Assembly (NCBI GenBank): GCA_035295665.1
Contig: DATGIQ010000193.1
Coordinates: 1 to 20,890, forward strand
Direction of reading: 5' to 3'
From: DATGIQ01 sp035295665
GTDB lineage: Bacteria; Planctomycetota; Planctomycetia; Gemmatales; Gemmataceae
Length of the DNA: 20,890 nt
How positions within the stretch are numbered: position 1 is the stretch's first letter; every line of letters begins with the position of its first letter. This document shows positions 1 to 8,985 of the stretch, in pieces. The notes under the pieces were generated by a model. The model saw only the letters and a program-made list of their open reading frames with translations. It searched no databases and had not been told where the DNA came from. Both the position numbers and the translations under genes were made by a program.

Positions 1-2013
<2,013 letters not shown>

Positions 2014-2340
2014 GCGCCGACCCCGCCCCCGCACATGCAGAAGCAAGCTTCGGCACCGCTGCTCCTACCGGCCTGTTCCAGGCCGGAGTAACGATCCTTC
2101 TCTCATATCAGGGCTCATGCAGAGATTCGCACTCGAGTCTCCCCCGGCAGCACGCTGCCGGAGCAGATCGAGATGTGAAATTGCAACTCTTTCCGCATCC
2201 CAAGTTGTCAAAGATCAATCCCTGGTTTCGAGAAAGGTCCTCCCCAGAAGGATTCACCTCTCCCCTTCACTGACCAGGGGTCGGGCCACGCGAACCATGG
2301 CACGACCCGCAGTCAGGGAAGAACTTCCCTATCGAACATG
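2014..2340 (-). other. tRNA-Ala to 23S spacer with boxA-like motif and hairpins
   Basis: This 327-nt stretch holds no gene. On the minus strand it has a boxA-like sequence TGATCTTTGACAA (2217-2205), close to the antitermination boxA found in rRNA leaders and 16S-23S spacers. It also has two strong hairpins: arms 2144-2151/2154-2161 (CCGGCAGC/GCTGCCGG) and arms 2068-2075/2079-2086 (CCGGCCTG/CAGGCCGG). Neither is followed by a T tract, so they look like pre-rRNA processing or structural elements and not terminators. The 23S processing stem cannot be confirmed because its 3' half is off the window. Confidence 0.7.
2205..2217 (-). promoter_or_regulatory. boxA-like antitermination signal before 23S
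   Basis: The minus strand reads TGATCTTTGACAA, which differs little from the classical TGCTCTTTAACAA boxA bound by NusB-NusE in rRNA antitermination complexes. It lies about 190 nt before the 23S 5' end, as in ordinary 16S-23S spacers. That position suggests the spacer is a surviving piece of a once complete rrn operon. The function is inferred from sequence similarity only. Confidence 0.55.
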
Positions 2341-2413
2341 TGGAGATGACGGGGTTCGAACCCGCGACCTCCGGCTTGCAAAACCGGCGCTCTCCCAGTT
2401 GAGCTACATCCCC
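2341..2413 (-). tRNA. tRNA-Ala (anticodon TGC)
   Basis: The minus strand folds into a 73-nt cloverleaf. The acceptor stem is GGGGATG/CATCTCC, with the alanine identity pair G3:U70 and discriminator A. The anticodon stem is CCGGT/GCCGG with loop TTTGCAA, giving anticodon TGC, and the T loop is TTCGAAC. The 3' CCA is not encoded: the next bases are CAT, so it must be added after transcription. It lies 24 nt after tRNA-Ile and about 330 nt before 23S, the order normally found inside a 16S-23S spacer. Confidence 0.97.
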
Positions 2414-2437
2414 AGTTCCTTGGCCGACCGGCCACAA

Positions 2438-2511
2438 TGGGCGTACTTGGATTCGAACCAAGGACCTCAGCTTTATCAGAGCTGCGCTCTAGCCAACTGA
2501 GCTATACGCCC
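2438..2511 (-). tRNA. tRNA-Ile (anticodon GAT)
   Basis: The minus strand gives a 74-nt cloverleaf. The acceptor stem is GGGCGTA/TACGCCC with discriminator A, the D arm is GCTC...GAGC, the anticodon stem is CAGCT/AGCTG with loop CTGATAA (anticodon GAT), and the T loop is TTCGAAT. CCA is not encoded. It is the first gene of the tRNA-Ile, tRNA-Ala, 23S unit. A terminator-like hairpin ends only about ten bases upstream of its 5' end, and no 16S gene precedes it. Confidence 0.97.
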
Positions 2512-2521
2512 TGAATTCAGC

Positions 2522-2553
2522 AAACAAAAAAGCCAAACCCACTTGGGTTTGGC
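2522..2553 (-). terminator. Intrinsic-terminator-like hairpin just upstream of tRNA-Ile
   Basis: On the minus strand the arms GCCAAACCC (2553-2545) and GGGTTTGGC (2540-2532) form a perfect 9-bp stem with a 4-nt loop. TTTTTTGTTTG follows directly. This is a textbook rho-independent terminator pointing into tRNA-Ile. A second hairpin, with arms 2573-2579 and 2555-2561, sits immediately before it. It could end comM transcripts. However, the only good promoter seen for the tRNA-23S unit lies upstream of it, so the hairpin would have to be read through or act as an attenuator. Confidence 0.8.
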
Positions 2554-2682
2554 CCTATCCACCATAAGGAGTTGGATAGAGCGTCAGGTCTCCTCGCTCG
2601 CAATGCTCGGTCTTGCAGTCATGAACACGCTGGTCTCAATAGGAAGCGATAAACCGCCACAGACGCCACGAGTGGCACGGGC
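2554..2682 (-). ncRNA. Leader RNA, or separate small RNA, ahead of the tRNA-23S unit
   Basis: Transcription from the promoter at 2689-2716 would give about 130 nt of non-coding RNA before the terminator-like hairpin, or about 160 nt including it. I see no credible ORF. It does not match 5S rRNA, 4.5S SRP RNA or the 16S 3' end as I know them. It contains a short hairpin GCCA-CTCG-TGGC near its 5' end, a hairpin at 2555-2579, and GAGACC twice. It may be the rRNA leader, or a discrete small RNA ended by the hairpin at 2522-2553. The 5' end is estimated from the -10 box. Confidence 0.4.
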
Positions 2683-2688
2683 TTTGTA

Positions 2689-2716
2689 ATTATAAGGCTG
2701 CTTGGAGAACTGTCAA
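2689..2716 (-). promoter_or_regulatory. Consensus sigma-70-type promoter for the tRNA-Ile/tRNA-Ala/23S unit
   Basis: On the minus strand a perfect TTGACA (2716-2711) and a perfect TATAAT (2694-2689) are separated by 16 bp. A T-rich stretch (TTCTTTTTGAG) lies immediately upstream of the -35 and could act like an UP element. The predicted start is near 2682, about 170 nt before tRNA-Ile. A fully consensus promoter fits stable RNA synthesis. It lies about 119 bp beyond the comM stop codon, in the same direction. Confidence 0.8.
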
Positions 2717-2834
2717 CTCAAAAAGAAGCGAATTCGCGTCGGAACCCGCGCGAGAACGGAAAAGACCGAACGATTCCCCATCCGCTTCGTTTCCCTCGAG
2801 AATGGAAGCGTGTTGGAAGCTGGTCCTCGGACTT

Positions 2835-4370
2835 CTATCTGGCCCAGAGCTTACGATCGAGACTCCGGTAGCTGATTGCTTCGATGACGTGTCCCGGACG
2901 AATATCCGCCGAGCCGTCCAGATCCGCGACGGTGCGAGCCATTCGCAAGACGCGGTCGTGAGCCCGTGCCGACAAGCCCAATTCATCCATTGCGGTCTTC
3001 AGCAGGCCGCGGCATTCCTCGTCCAGCGGGCAAAAACGCCGGAGCTGACGGCTTGTCATTCGGCTGTTGAGGCGGCGACTTTCAGCACCAAAACGCTCCT
3101 GCTGGGCCTGGCGGGCCCGCTGGACCTGTTCACGCATGGCCGCACTTGGGGTACCGTCTGCGCCGGCGGCTAATTCCTGGAAGGGCACACCCGGTACTTC
3201 GATGTGCAGGTCGATGCGGTCGAGGAGCGGTCCGCTGATCCGGCCCATATAGCGCTCGATTTGCATGGGGTTACATTTGCAGGCACGCCGGCTGTCGCCG
3301 AGATATCCGCAAGGACAGGGATTCATCGCCGCCACAAGGATGAAGCTGGCAGGGAACGTCGTCGACGTCAGTGCCCGCGAAATGGTCACTTGGCCGGCTT
3401 CGAGTGGTTGCCGCAAGACTTCCAGACTGCGGCGGTGGAATTCCGGTAGTTCATCAAGGAAAAGTACGCCATGATGGGCCAGGCTGATCTCCCCCGGTGC
3501 CGGCGTACTGCCCCCGCCGACCATGCCGGCATCACTGATGGTATGATGCGGAGTACGGAACGGGCGCACGGCCAGGAGCGATTCATCGGGCTTGAGACGG
3601 CCCAGGGCACTGTAGATTCGCGTCGTTTCTAAACTCTCCGCCGGCGTCAACGGCGGCAGGATGGTGGGCAGGCGCTGAGCTAGCATCGTCTTGCCGCTGC
3701 CCGGGCTTCCAATGAAAAGCAGATTATGCCCGCCGGAGGCGGCAACCACTAAAGCCCGCTTGGCAAACTCTTGGCCGCGGACATCGGCAAAGTCCACATC
3801 ATACGTATTAAGCCGCGCGAACGTCTCTTGAATTTCGGAAGCAACCGGTTCCGCAGGAAGCTGTCCCGAAAGGATGCCGACGGCCTCGGCCAGGGAACGC
3901 ACGCCAAAGACGGCTACCGCCTCGACGACCGCGGCTTCGCGGGCATTGGCGGCCGGCAGCAACAGCTTGCGGATGCCGTGCTCGGCGGCGGCCATGGCCA
4001 TCGAGAGGGCCCCCTTGATCGGTCGGACGCTGCCGTCGAGTGCTAATTCTCCAATGGTAGCGAAGTCTCGTAGCTGTTCCGGCAATAGCTGACCGGTCGC
4101 CACGAGGAGACCGAGCCCGATCGGAAGATCGAAGCCGCCTGCGTCTTTGCGCAGGTCCGCCGGGGCCAAATTGATGACAGTTCGGCCGGGATGGCGATCG
4201 TAACCGAGGTTGGCCAGGGCGCGCTCAATTCGGTGAATGCTCTCACGCACCGTCAGTTCTGGCAAGCCGACGAGCACGGTCTTGGGCAGACCCGAGGAGA
4301 CATCCACCTCGACTTCGACGGGAACGGCCTCGATGCCGGTGAGGGCAAAGGTGTTCAGCTTGGCGAGCAT
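2835..4370 (-). CDS. comM: ComM/YifB-family Mg-chelatase-like AAA+ ATPase
   Basis: The 511-aa protein belongs to the ComM (YifB) family of hexameric AAA+ helicases. In transformable bacteria ComM drives branch migration during integration of incoming DNA; its role in planctomycetes is not established. The N-terminal ~170 residues form the Lon-protease-like fold. Walker A is GSPGSGKT (221-228) and Walker B is VLFLDEL (302-308). A Cys cluster CPCG...CKC (352-366) probably binds zinc, the arginine-finger region GPLLDRIDLH is at 380-389, and a C-terminal Mg-chelatase lid follows. I chose the ATG at 4370 (MLAKLNTFAL), where family homology begins and a GGAG lies ten bases upstream; the frame stays open to 4433. 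The gene diverges from the phosphodiesterase gene and points toward the tRNA-23S unit. Confidence 0.93.
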   Translation of the reverse strand: MLAKLNTFALTGIEAVPVEVEVDVSSGLPKTVLVGLPELTVRESIHRIERALANLGYDRHPGRTVINLAPADLRKDAGGFDLPIGLGLLVATGQLLPEQLRDFATIGELALDGSVRPIKGALSMAMAAAEHGIRKLLLPAANAREAAVVEAVAVFGVRSLAEAVGILSGQLPAEPVASEIQETFARLNTYDVDFADVRGQEFAKRALVVAASGGHNLLFIGSPGSGKTMLAQRLPTILPPLTPAESLETTRIYSALGRLKPDESLLAVRPFRTPHHTISDAGMVGGGSTPAPGEISLAHHGVLFLDELPEFHRRSLEVLRQPLEAGQVTISRALTSTTFPASFILVAAMNPCPCGYLGDSRRACKCNPMQIERYMGRISGPLLDRIDLHIEVPGVPFQELAAGADGTPSAAMREQVQRARQAQQERFGAESRRLNSRMTSRQLRRFCPLDEECRGLLKTAMDELGLSARAHDRVLRMARTVADLDGSADIRPGHVIEAISYRSLDRKLWAR

Positions 4371-4517
4371 TGACGAGTGGCTCCGGAGAGGGCACCGCGA
4401 TGGACTCAGCCAACCAGCCATGGCCGATTCCACGAGCAGTTTTACCTCATCTCCAGGCCGACGGCAAATATTCTCTGAGCGGGCTCAAGGAAGATGCATG
4501 GATCAAACCCGGAACGG

Positions 4518-4546
4518 TTGACAGGAACGCCTGACTCGCCCATTAT
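4518..4546 (+). promoter_or_regulatory. Candidate promoter for the phosphodiesterase gene
   Basis: A perfect -35 TTGACA (4518-4523) is followed after 17 bp by CATTAT (4541-4546), five of six matches to the -10 consensus. The predicted start near 4553 leaves a leader of about 50 nt before the ATG at 4606. It lies in the 235-bp gap between the divergent comM and phosphodiesterase genes. Confidence 0.6.
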
Positions 4547-4605
4547 TACTCCCCAGCGGCCGTGTCGCCTTGTCTGCGTCCTTGCTTTTTCGTCGGAGAA
4601 TCGCC

Positions 4606-5406
4606 ATGGTTTCCTGGTTGCTCGTTTCGATGCTGATTCTGGGAGCGGTTCATGATCAACCTGCGACTAAACCAGTCGTGCCATTAATTCATGCCCATGC
4701 ACACAATGACTACGAACATCCACGGCCGCTCTTCGATGCCCTCGATCACGGCTTCTGCAGCGTCGAAGCCGATGTCTATTTGGAAAACGGCCAACTTCTT
4801 GTCGGCCATACCCGTGACGCCCTGCGACCCGAGCGGACCCTGGAAAAACTTTACCTGGATCCGCTGCGGGAGCGCGTTCGCGCCCACGGCGGCCGGGTCT
4901 ACCGTGACGGACCGACGGTTTTTCTCCTCATTGATGTCAAAACCGAGGCGAACGCAACCCATCGAGCGCTCCACGAAGTGCTGGCCCGCTATGCCGAGAT
5001 CCTCTCGACCTTCGACCGCGGAAAATTCGAGCAGAAAGCCGTGACCGCCGTCATCAGCGGCAACCGGGCCCCCGAGTTGCTGGCGGCCCAGACCGTGCGC
5101 TACGCTGGGATCGATGGCCGGCTGAGCGATCTCGATTCGCCGGTTCCTGCGCACCAGATGCCGTGGCTCAGTGATCGCTGGACCGCCCATTTCCATTGGC
5201 AGGGAGATGGCCCCATGCCGGCCGACGAACGCACTAAACTGGAGCAGTTAGTCCGCAAGGCGCACCAACATGGCCGGCTGGTGCGCTTCTGGGCTACGCC
5301 GGAGCTGCCGGCGTTTTGGCGCGAAGTGCGCTTGGCGGGAGTGGATCTAATCAATACCGACAAGCTGGCGGAGCTGCAGCGCTTCCTTCTAGATGCGCAG
5401 CGGTAA
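4606..5406 (+). CDS. Exported GDPD/PI-PLC-like phosphodiesterase
   Basis: The 266-aa protein resembles bacterial proteins of the PLC-like TIM-barrel phosphodiesterase superfamily, annotated as PI-PLC or glycerophosphodiester phosphodiesterase. The N-terminal stretch MVSWLLVSMLILGAV looks like a signal peptide, so action in the periplasm is likely. Conserved catalytic-type motifs are HAHNDYEH (residues 31-38, where the first barrel strand begins), SVEADVYLENG (52-62, with acidic metal ligands E54 and D56) and LLVGH (64-68, second His). A late LINTDKL motif closes the barrel. The ATG at 4606 has a GGAGA about eight bases upstream; an in-frame TTG at 4570 has no advantage. The substrate is unknown. 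It converges on the class IV aminotransferase gene, with a 23-bp gap. Confidence 0.8.
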   Translation: MVSWLLVSMLILGAVHDQPATKPVVPLIHAHAHNDYEHPRPLFDALDHGFCSVEADVYLENGQLLVGHTRDALRPERTLEKLYLDPLRERVRAHGGRVYRDGPTVFLLIDVKTEANATHRALHEVLARYAEILSTFDRGKFEQKAVTAVISGNRAPELLAAQTVRYAGIDGRLSDLDSPVPAHQMPWLSDRWTAHFHWQGDGPMPADERTKLEQLVRKAHQHGRLVRFWATPELPAFWREVRLAGVDLINTDKLAELQRFLLDAQR

Positions 5407-5429
5407 GCAACTCTGCCCTACGTTGCAGG

Positions 5430-6371
5430 CTAATGATTGGAAAACGTCCGCTTCCTGGCCCCTTCTACGATCTGTTGGGCAATATCCAGTCCAACTTCGC
5501 AGTTCCAGGCTTCGCTGAGACGCGCAAATACAGGACCCGGCTTACCGGCTCCGATTACGGTGCCGTTGATGCTCGTGACGGGCATGAGGCAATAGGGCGT
5601 ACTCGTCGTGAAGGCCTCGTTGGCGCGGAGGGTGTCTTCGAGGGAAAGCTCGCGTTCGGAAAAAGGAATGCCCAATCTTCGGGCTAGTTCGATCACCGTT
5701 GCCCGGCTAATGCCGGGCAGGATATTGGCAGGTGTGGGTGAAACGATCGTGCCCTGCTCCACAATCAGGAAGTTGGCCGCGGCCGTCTCAGTGACATGGC
5801 CTTGCAAATCCAGCAGAAGAGCGGCGGCGTCGGCATCGATGCGCTGGGCTTCCTTGTCGGCCAGGTAGAAATGCATGCGGCTTCGGCATTTCATCGTTGG
5901 ATCGGAACACTGCGGTGGTAGATGGCGAAGCGAGGGTGTGACCAGGTGGGCACCCATTTGCAGATTGCGAGCCCAGCGCTCGAAGGGCAACGGGAATGTA
6001 TGAATGCAGATCGTGGGGCCGGCGCGCACCGCTTGGGCCGGGAGACCAGCGAAGGCCGCGTATTCCCCAGCCGTCACGAAGCAAATGGCTCCTAACTCAG
6101 CAGCAGGATCGATGAGCCGGGCATGGTGTGCAACCAATTCCTGCATCAAGGCGGCAACGTCGCTTTTCGTCAGAGGAATCTCGATGCCCGCACACCGGAG
6201 TGAGTAGAAGAGCCGGTCAAGGTGGGGATCGAGCTTGTAGAGTCGTTGACGAAACGTGCGGACTTGCTCGGTAACGGTGGCCCCCAGGACGACGCCCGCA
6301 TCGTAGATGTTCAGATGCGCTTCGGAGGCAGGCAGCATTCGGCCATTGAGATAGACGAGTGGTTCGGTCAC
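5430..6371 (-). CDS. Class IV PLP-dependent aminotransferase
   Basis: The 313-aa protein has the layout of fold-type IV PLP enzymes, the group that includes branched-chain aminotransferase, D-amino acid transaminase and aminodeoxychorismate lyase. The start VYLNGRMLPASEAHLNIYDAG is typical. The Schiff-base lysine is probably K161 in DPTMKCRSRMHFYLADKEA. E195 (VTETAAANF) sits where the pyridine-nitrogen contact is found, and LPGISR (218-223) is the phosphate-binding loop. The lysine motif is not the KxxxNY form of classical branched-chain enzymes, so the substrate cannot be assigned. The start is a GTG at 6371, fixed by the family N-terminus; the ribosome-binding site is weak. Its only close neighbour is the convergent phosphodiesterase gene. 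Confidence 0.85.
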   Translation of the reverse strand: MTEPLVYLNGRMLPASEAHLNIYDAGVVLGATVTEQVRTFRQRLYKLDPHLDRLFYSLRCAGIEIPLTKSDVAALMQELVAHHARLIDPAAELGAICFVTAGEYAAFAGLPAQAVRAGPTICIHTFPLPFERWARNLQMGAHLVTPSLRHLPPQCSDPTMKCRSRMHFYLADKEAQRIDADAAALLLDLQGHVTETAAANFLIVEQGTIVSPTPANILPGISRATVIELARRLGIPFSERELSLEDTLRANEAFTTSTPYCLMPVTSINGTVIGAGKPGPVFARLSEAWNCEVGLDIAQQIVEGARKRTFSNH

Positions 6372-6506
6372 GATGGCGCTTGCCTGGAGGAATTTTCGCT
6401 GGGGCGTCCTTGGGGTGGCTCGTTTCCTCTATGGTAGGCGGAGATGCCCAAACCACAAGCTCGGGTTCGCCGCGCAGGAGAGCCGCCTTACTTGAGCCCT
6501 CGCCGA

Positions 6507-6974
6507 TCACTCGATGGATCCGCGTCGGCTTCCGCCAATCCACCCTGGAGGATCGCTGGCAGGAAAGGATTCTTCGGACGCCTCCTGAACCAGGTCAATC
6601 CGCACGGACTCCTCCGGCGTATCCAACGGAGCGACTCCCGAGCGCGAGTGCTGGAACGTGACGATCTCGACGGATTCGATCTGACGCATGAATTGCGGCT
6701 GGTTTTCCGGCTTGTGCCACAACCGGTAGCGTTCTTCCGGCGGCTGCGGGATGGGGCGCTTCTCCTCAGCCGGGATGCCGCGGCGCGTGACCCCGCGCAG
6801 AATGAGCATGCCGCCAATGGCTGCCAAAGCAAGACCGCCCCAAGAACGGCGTGTGAGCCCATAAAGAGCCAGCACACCTCCACCAAGTACAAAAGCCCAG
6901 CGGCTATCCTCTCCCCAGCTCAGGTTCGGGCCGCCGGTCTGCGGCGCGCGGGTTCTTTCGAGTTGATCGGCCAT
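6507..6974 (-). CDS. Small membrane protein with C-terminal SFPASDPP motif
   Basis: The 155-aa protein has two predicted transmembrane helices (about 26-42 and 46-62, rich in Gly/Ala/Leu), similar in style to DUF2892/YgaP-type membrane domains. A hydrophilic tail of ~90 residues carries EASEESFPASDPPGW (131-145). That ending resembles the SFPASDPP motif of short bacterial proteins of unknown function. The ATG at 6974 has a strong GGAGG eight bases upstream that overlaps the end of the hydrolase gene. The genes are separated by only three bases, so translation is probably coupled. It is the last gene of the ferritin-hydrolase operon, which suggests a stress role by association only. Confidence 0.7.
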   Translation of the reverse strand: MADQLERTRAPQTGGPNLSWGEDSRWAFVLGGGVLALYGLTRRSWGGLALAAIGGMLILRGVTRRGIPAEEKRPIPQPPEERYRLWHKPENQPQFMRQIESVEIVTFQHSRSGVAPLDTPEESVRIDLVQEASEESFPASDPPGWIGGSRRGSIE

Positions 6975-6977
6975 TGT

Positions 6978-7691
6978 TCAATCCTCCAGCGAGGCTTCGG
7001 ACTTCGGTGCAGTGACCAAGGCACGGCGGGGGTGCGTAAACCAATTCGCTGTTAGCCGGGCTACTTCTTCGAGCGCTCCCGGTTCCTCGAAGAGGTGCGT
7101 CGCACCGGGGATGGCGATCATCTGCTTCTGTGGGGTGCCGAGCTGTTCGAGCGCCCGCAAATTCAGCTCGATCACAGGAACATCCGCTCCACCCACAATC
7201 AAAAGCGTCGGGGCCTGTACTCGGGTCAGCGCAGCCCCAGCCAGATCAGGACGGCCGCCGCGCGAAACAATGGCATGGATAAGATCAGGACGCTGTGCGG
7301 CGGCTACCAAGGCCGCGGCCGCCCCGGTACTTGCCCCGAAATACCCGATGGCGAGTTGCGCCGTGTCGGCATAGTGCGTTAGCCAGTCGGTAGCCTCAAC
7401 CAGCCGCTGGGACAATAAATCGATGTCGAAGCGGAGGTGGGCAGTCTGAGCGTCCACGGCTGCCTCCTCCGCGGTGAGCAGATCAATCAAGAGAGTTGCC
7501 AGTCCGGCTTTGTGGAGCATCTCCGCGACATAGCGGTTCCTTGGACTATGCCGGCTGCTGCCGCTGCCGTGGGCGAACAGGATGATCTCGTGTGCCGGCG
7601 GGAGCAGGGTCAAATTCCCTTTCAGGCGGACGCGGCCAGCGCCAACTTCAACCAGGTCTTCAGTCCGTTCTGGCCTGAATGGGAAGTTCAT
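6978..7691 (-). CDS. Alpha/beta hydrolase of the dienelactone-hydrolase type
   Basis: The 237-aa protein is an alpha/beta hydrolase. It has the oxyanion-hole region FAHGSGSSRHSPRN (39-52), nucleophile elbow GASTG (S121), acid D170 in GGADVPV and H199 in GATHLF, so the triad is complete. Close relatives occur alone or fused to a phosphoribosyltransferase; no such domain is present here. The substrate is unknown. No signal peptide is seen, so it is cytoplasmic. The ATG at 7691 has an AGGAG close upstream. It lies 27 bp downstream of the ferritin-like gene and three bases before the membrane-protein gene, and is the middle gene of an apparent three-gene operon. Confidence 0.85.
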   Translation of the reverse strand: MNFPFRPERTEDLVEVGAGRVRLKGNLTLLPPAHEIILFAHGSGSSRHSPRNRYVAEMLHKAGLATLLIDLLTAEEAAVDAQTAHLRFDIDLLSQRLVEATDWLTHYADTAQLAIGYFGASTGAAAALVAAAQRPDLIHAIVSRGGRPDLAGAALTRVQAPTLLIVGGADVPVIELNLRALEQLGTPQKQMIAIPGATHLFEEPGALEEVARLTANWFTHPRRALVTAPKSEASLED

Positions 7692-7718
7692 GAAACTCTC
7701 CTCGGCACCAGGGTGCAG

Positions 7719-8237
7719 CTAAGCCTGTTCGCTGGGCGAGGCGACTTCCGGCACGTCCTTGCCCAGCGCGGTGGCCAGGTCAATCTGATGTTCCTGCTCG
7801 TTGACAAGGATCCCGCGGATATGCTCGGCCATCGCATATTCGCCCAGTGTTTCACACTGGCGGACGCGCTCCCGATAATTGCGCACGGTCTCATTCTCAT
7901 TGTCGAGATCGAACTGCAGCATATCCTCCGCGCGTTGCGATGTCCGTACGGGCTTGGCCGTCACGCACGGCATGCCGCCGAGGTAATCAATTTGCTTGGC
8001 GATGATCAGCGCATGTTGAAGCTCTTGCTGGGCGTGTTTCTCCAGCTCTGCCGCAATCGACATATAGGCTGCACCCTTCAGAACCTGCGAATAAACCACG
8101 TAGGCTATAATCGCCTGGTATTCGCGGGCCAGATCTTCGTTGAGCCGGGTGATCAGTTGTTCCCGGGTAATCGAAGGTGCGCCGTCCGATGTAGCCCGCC
8201 GCTCTCCCAGCGCCGCTGCTTTGGTCTGTGTAGCCAT
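7719..8237 (-). CDS. Ferritin-like / bacterioferritin-type diiron protein
   Basis: The 172-aa protein has the four-helix ferritin-like pattern with two ligand sets: E39 (LAREYQAIIAY) with ExxH E72/H75 (QELQH), and E116 with ExxH E147/H150 (NEQEH). This fits an iron-storage or peroxide-handling diiron protein, although the first ~20 residues are an extra polar tail. I cannot see a convincing heme-ligand Met, so I do not call it a true bacterioferritin. The ATG at 8237 has a GGAG ten bases upstream. It heads the operon with the hydrolase and small membrane protein and diverges from inorganic pyrophosphatase across 137 bp. Confidence 0.82.
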   Translation of the reverse strand: MATQTKAAALGERRATSDGAPSITREQLITRLNEDLAREYQAIIAYVVYSQVLKGAAYMSIAAELEKHAQQELQHALIIAKQIDYLGGMPCVTAKPVRTSQRAEDMLQFDLDNENETVRNYRERVRQCETLGEYAMAEHIRGILVNEQEHQIDLATALGKDVPEVASPSEQA

Positions 8238-8374
8238 GGTTGGAATTCTCCGAATGGGGAAGACTCAGCCTCTCCCAATCTTTCAAGCAAAACAGGTGCC
8301 GTGCCTGAGGTTCACGGCGGGGTACAGAAGTTGCTTTCCTGGTGGGCGGGACAGAACAATCCAGGAGCAAATTC

Positions 8375-8926
8375 ATGGGCGTGCATCCCTGGCATGATGT
8401 GCCACTTCCCGAAGATCCCGCAAGCTATTTCCCGGTCTATATCGAAATTCCCAAAGGCTCCAAGGTCAAATATGAGCTCGACAAGGCGACGGGCCTCCTA
8501 TGGGTAGATCGGATCCTCTACAGTGCCGTCCATTATCCGGCCAACTATGGCTTCGTGCCCCGTACATACTGTGAAGATCAAGATCCGCTCGATGTGCTCG
8601 TGCTGGCGCAGGAAGCAGTGGCTCCCCAGGTTCTGCTTCGGGCTCGCGCCATCGGCGCAATGCGCATGCGCGATGAGCAGAGTATGGATCATAAGCTGAT
8701 CGCTGTTCATCGGGACGATCCCGACTACTCTGTGTATCAGGACATCGAAGAGCTGCCGCAGCATCGTTTGCTGGAGCTGCGCCGTTTTTTCCTGGATTAC
8801 AAGAAACTCGAGGGGAAAGAAGTGACGGTCGATGCCTTCCTCGGTCCTTCCGAGGCGTTCGCCATTCTCCGAAATGCGATCGAGCTCTATGAAGTCAAGC
8901 GGCTGAGTCTGCGAGCTAGGCCCTAA
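8375..8926 (+). CDS. ppa: Inorganic pyrophosphatase, family I
   Basis: The 183-aa cytoplasmic enzyme hydrolyses pyrophosphate to two phosphates and so pulls biosynthetic reactions forward. The family I signature is EDQDPLDVLV, with metal ligands D68, D70 and D73. Other expected residues are in place: E24/K27 and K30 (EIPKGSK), E34, R46, Y58, and D100 and D105 in MRDEQSMDHK. Length is normal for bacterial enzymes of this type. I chose the ATG at 8375 because AGGAG lies seven bases upstream; the frame is open back to 8342. It diverges from the ferritin-like operon and is followed by a long palindrome at 8986-9027. Confidence 0.95.
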   Translation: MGVHPWHDVPLPEDPASYFPVYIEIPKGSKVKYELDKATGLLWVDRILYSAVHYPANYGFVPRTYCEDQDPLDVLVLAQEAVAPQVLLRARAIGAMRMRDEQSMDHKLIAVHRDDPDYSVYQDIEELPQHRLLELRRFFLDYKKLEGKEVTVDAFLGPSEAFAILRNAIELYEVKRLSLRARP

Positions 8927-8985
8927 GCAGGTACTGGGCGGCCCCGTTGGTTAGTCGTGCGCAATCCACCAAATGTTCTTGTTTC

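Noticed and set aside
2554..2682. 5S rRNA in front of tRNA-Ile
   Set aside because: The conserved 5S core around CCGAAC and the paired ends are absent, and the position upstream of 23S would be abnormal.
2717..2834. A dedicated comM terminator at the GCGAATTCGC palindrome (near 2727-2736)
   Set aside because: The palindrome allows only a three-pair stem with an AATT loop before the T-rich run, too weak to call.
7437..8507. A 356-codon open frame on the plus strand
   Set aside because: It is antisense to the hydrolase and ferritin-like genes and runs into the pyrophosphatase gene in another frame; no family features are visible.
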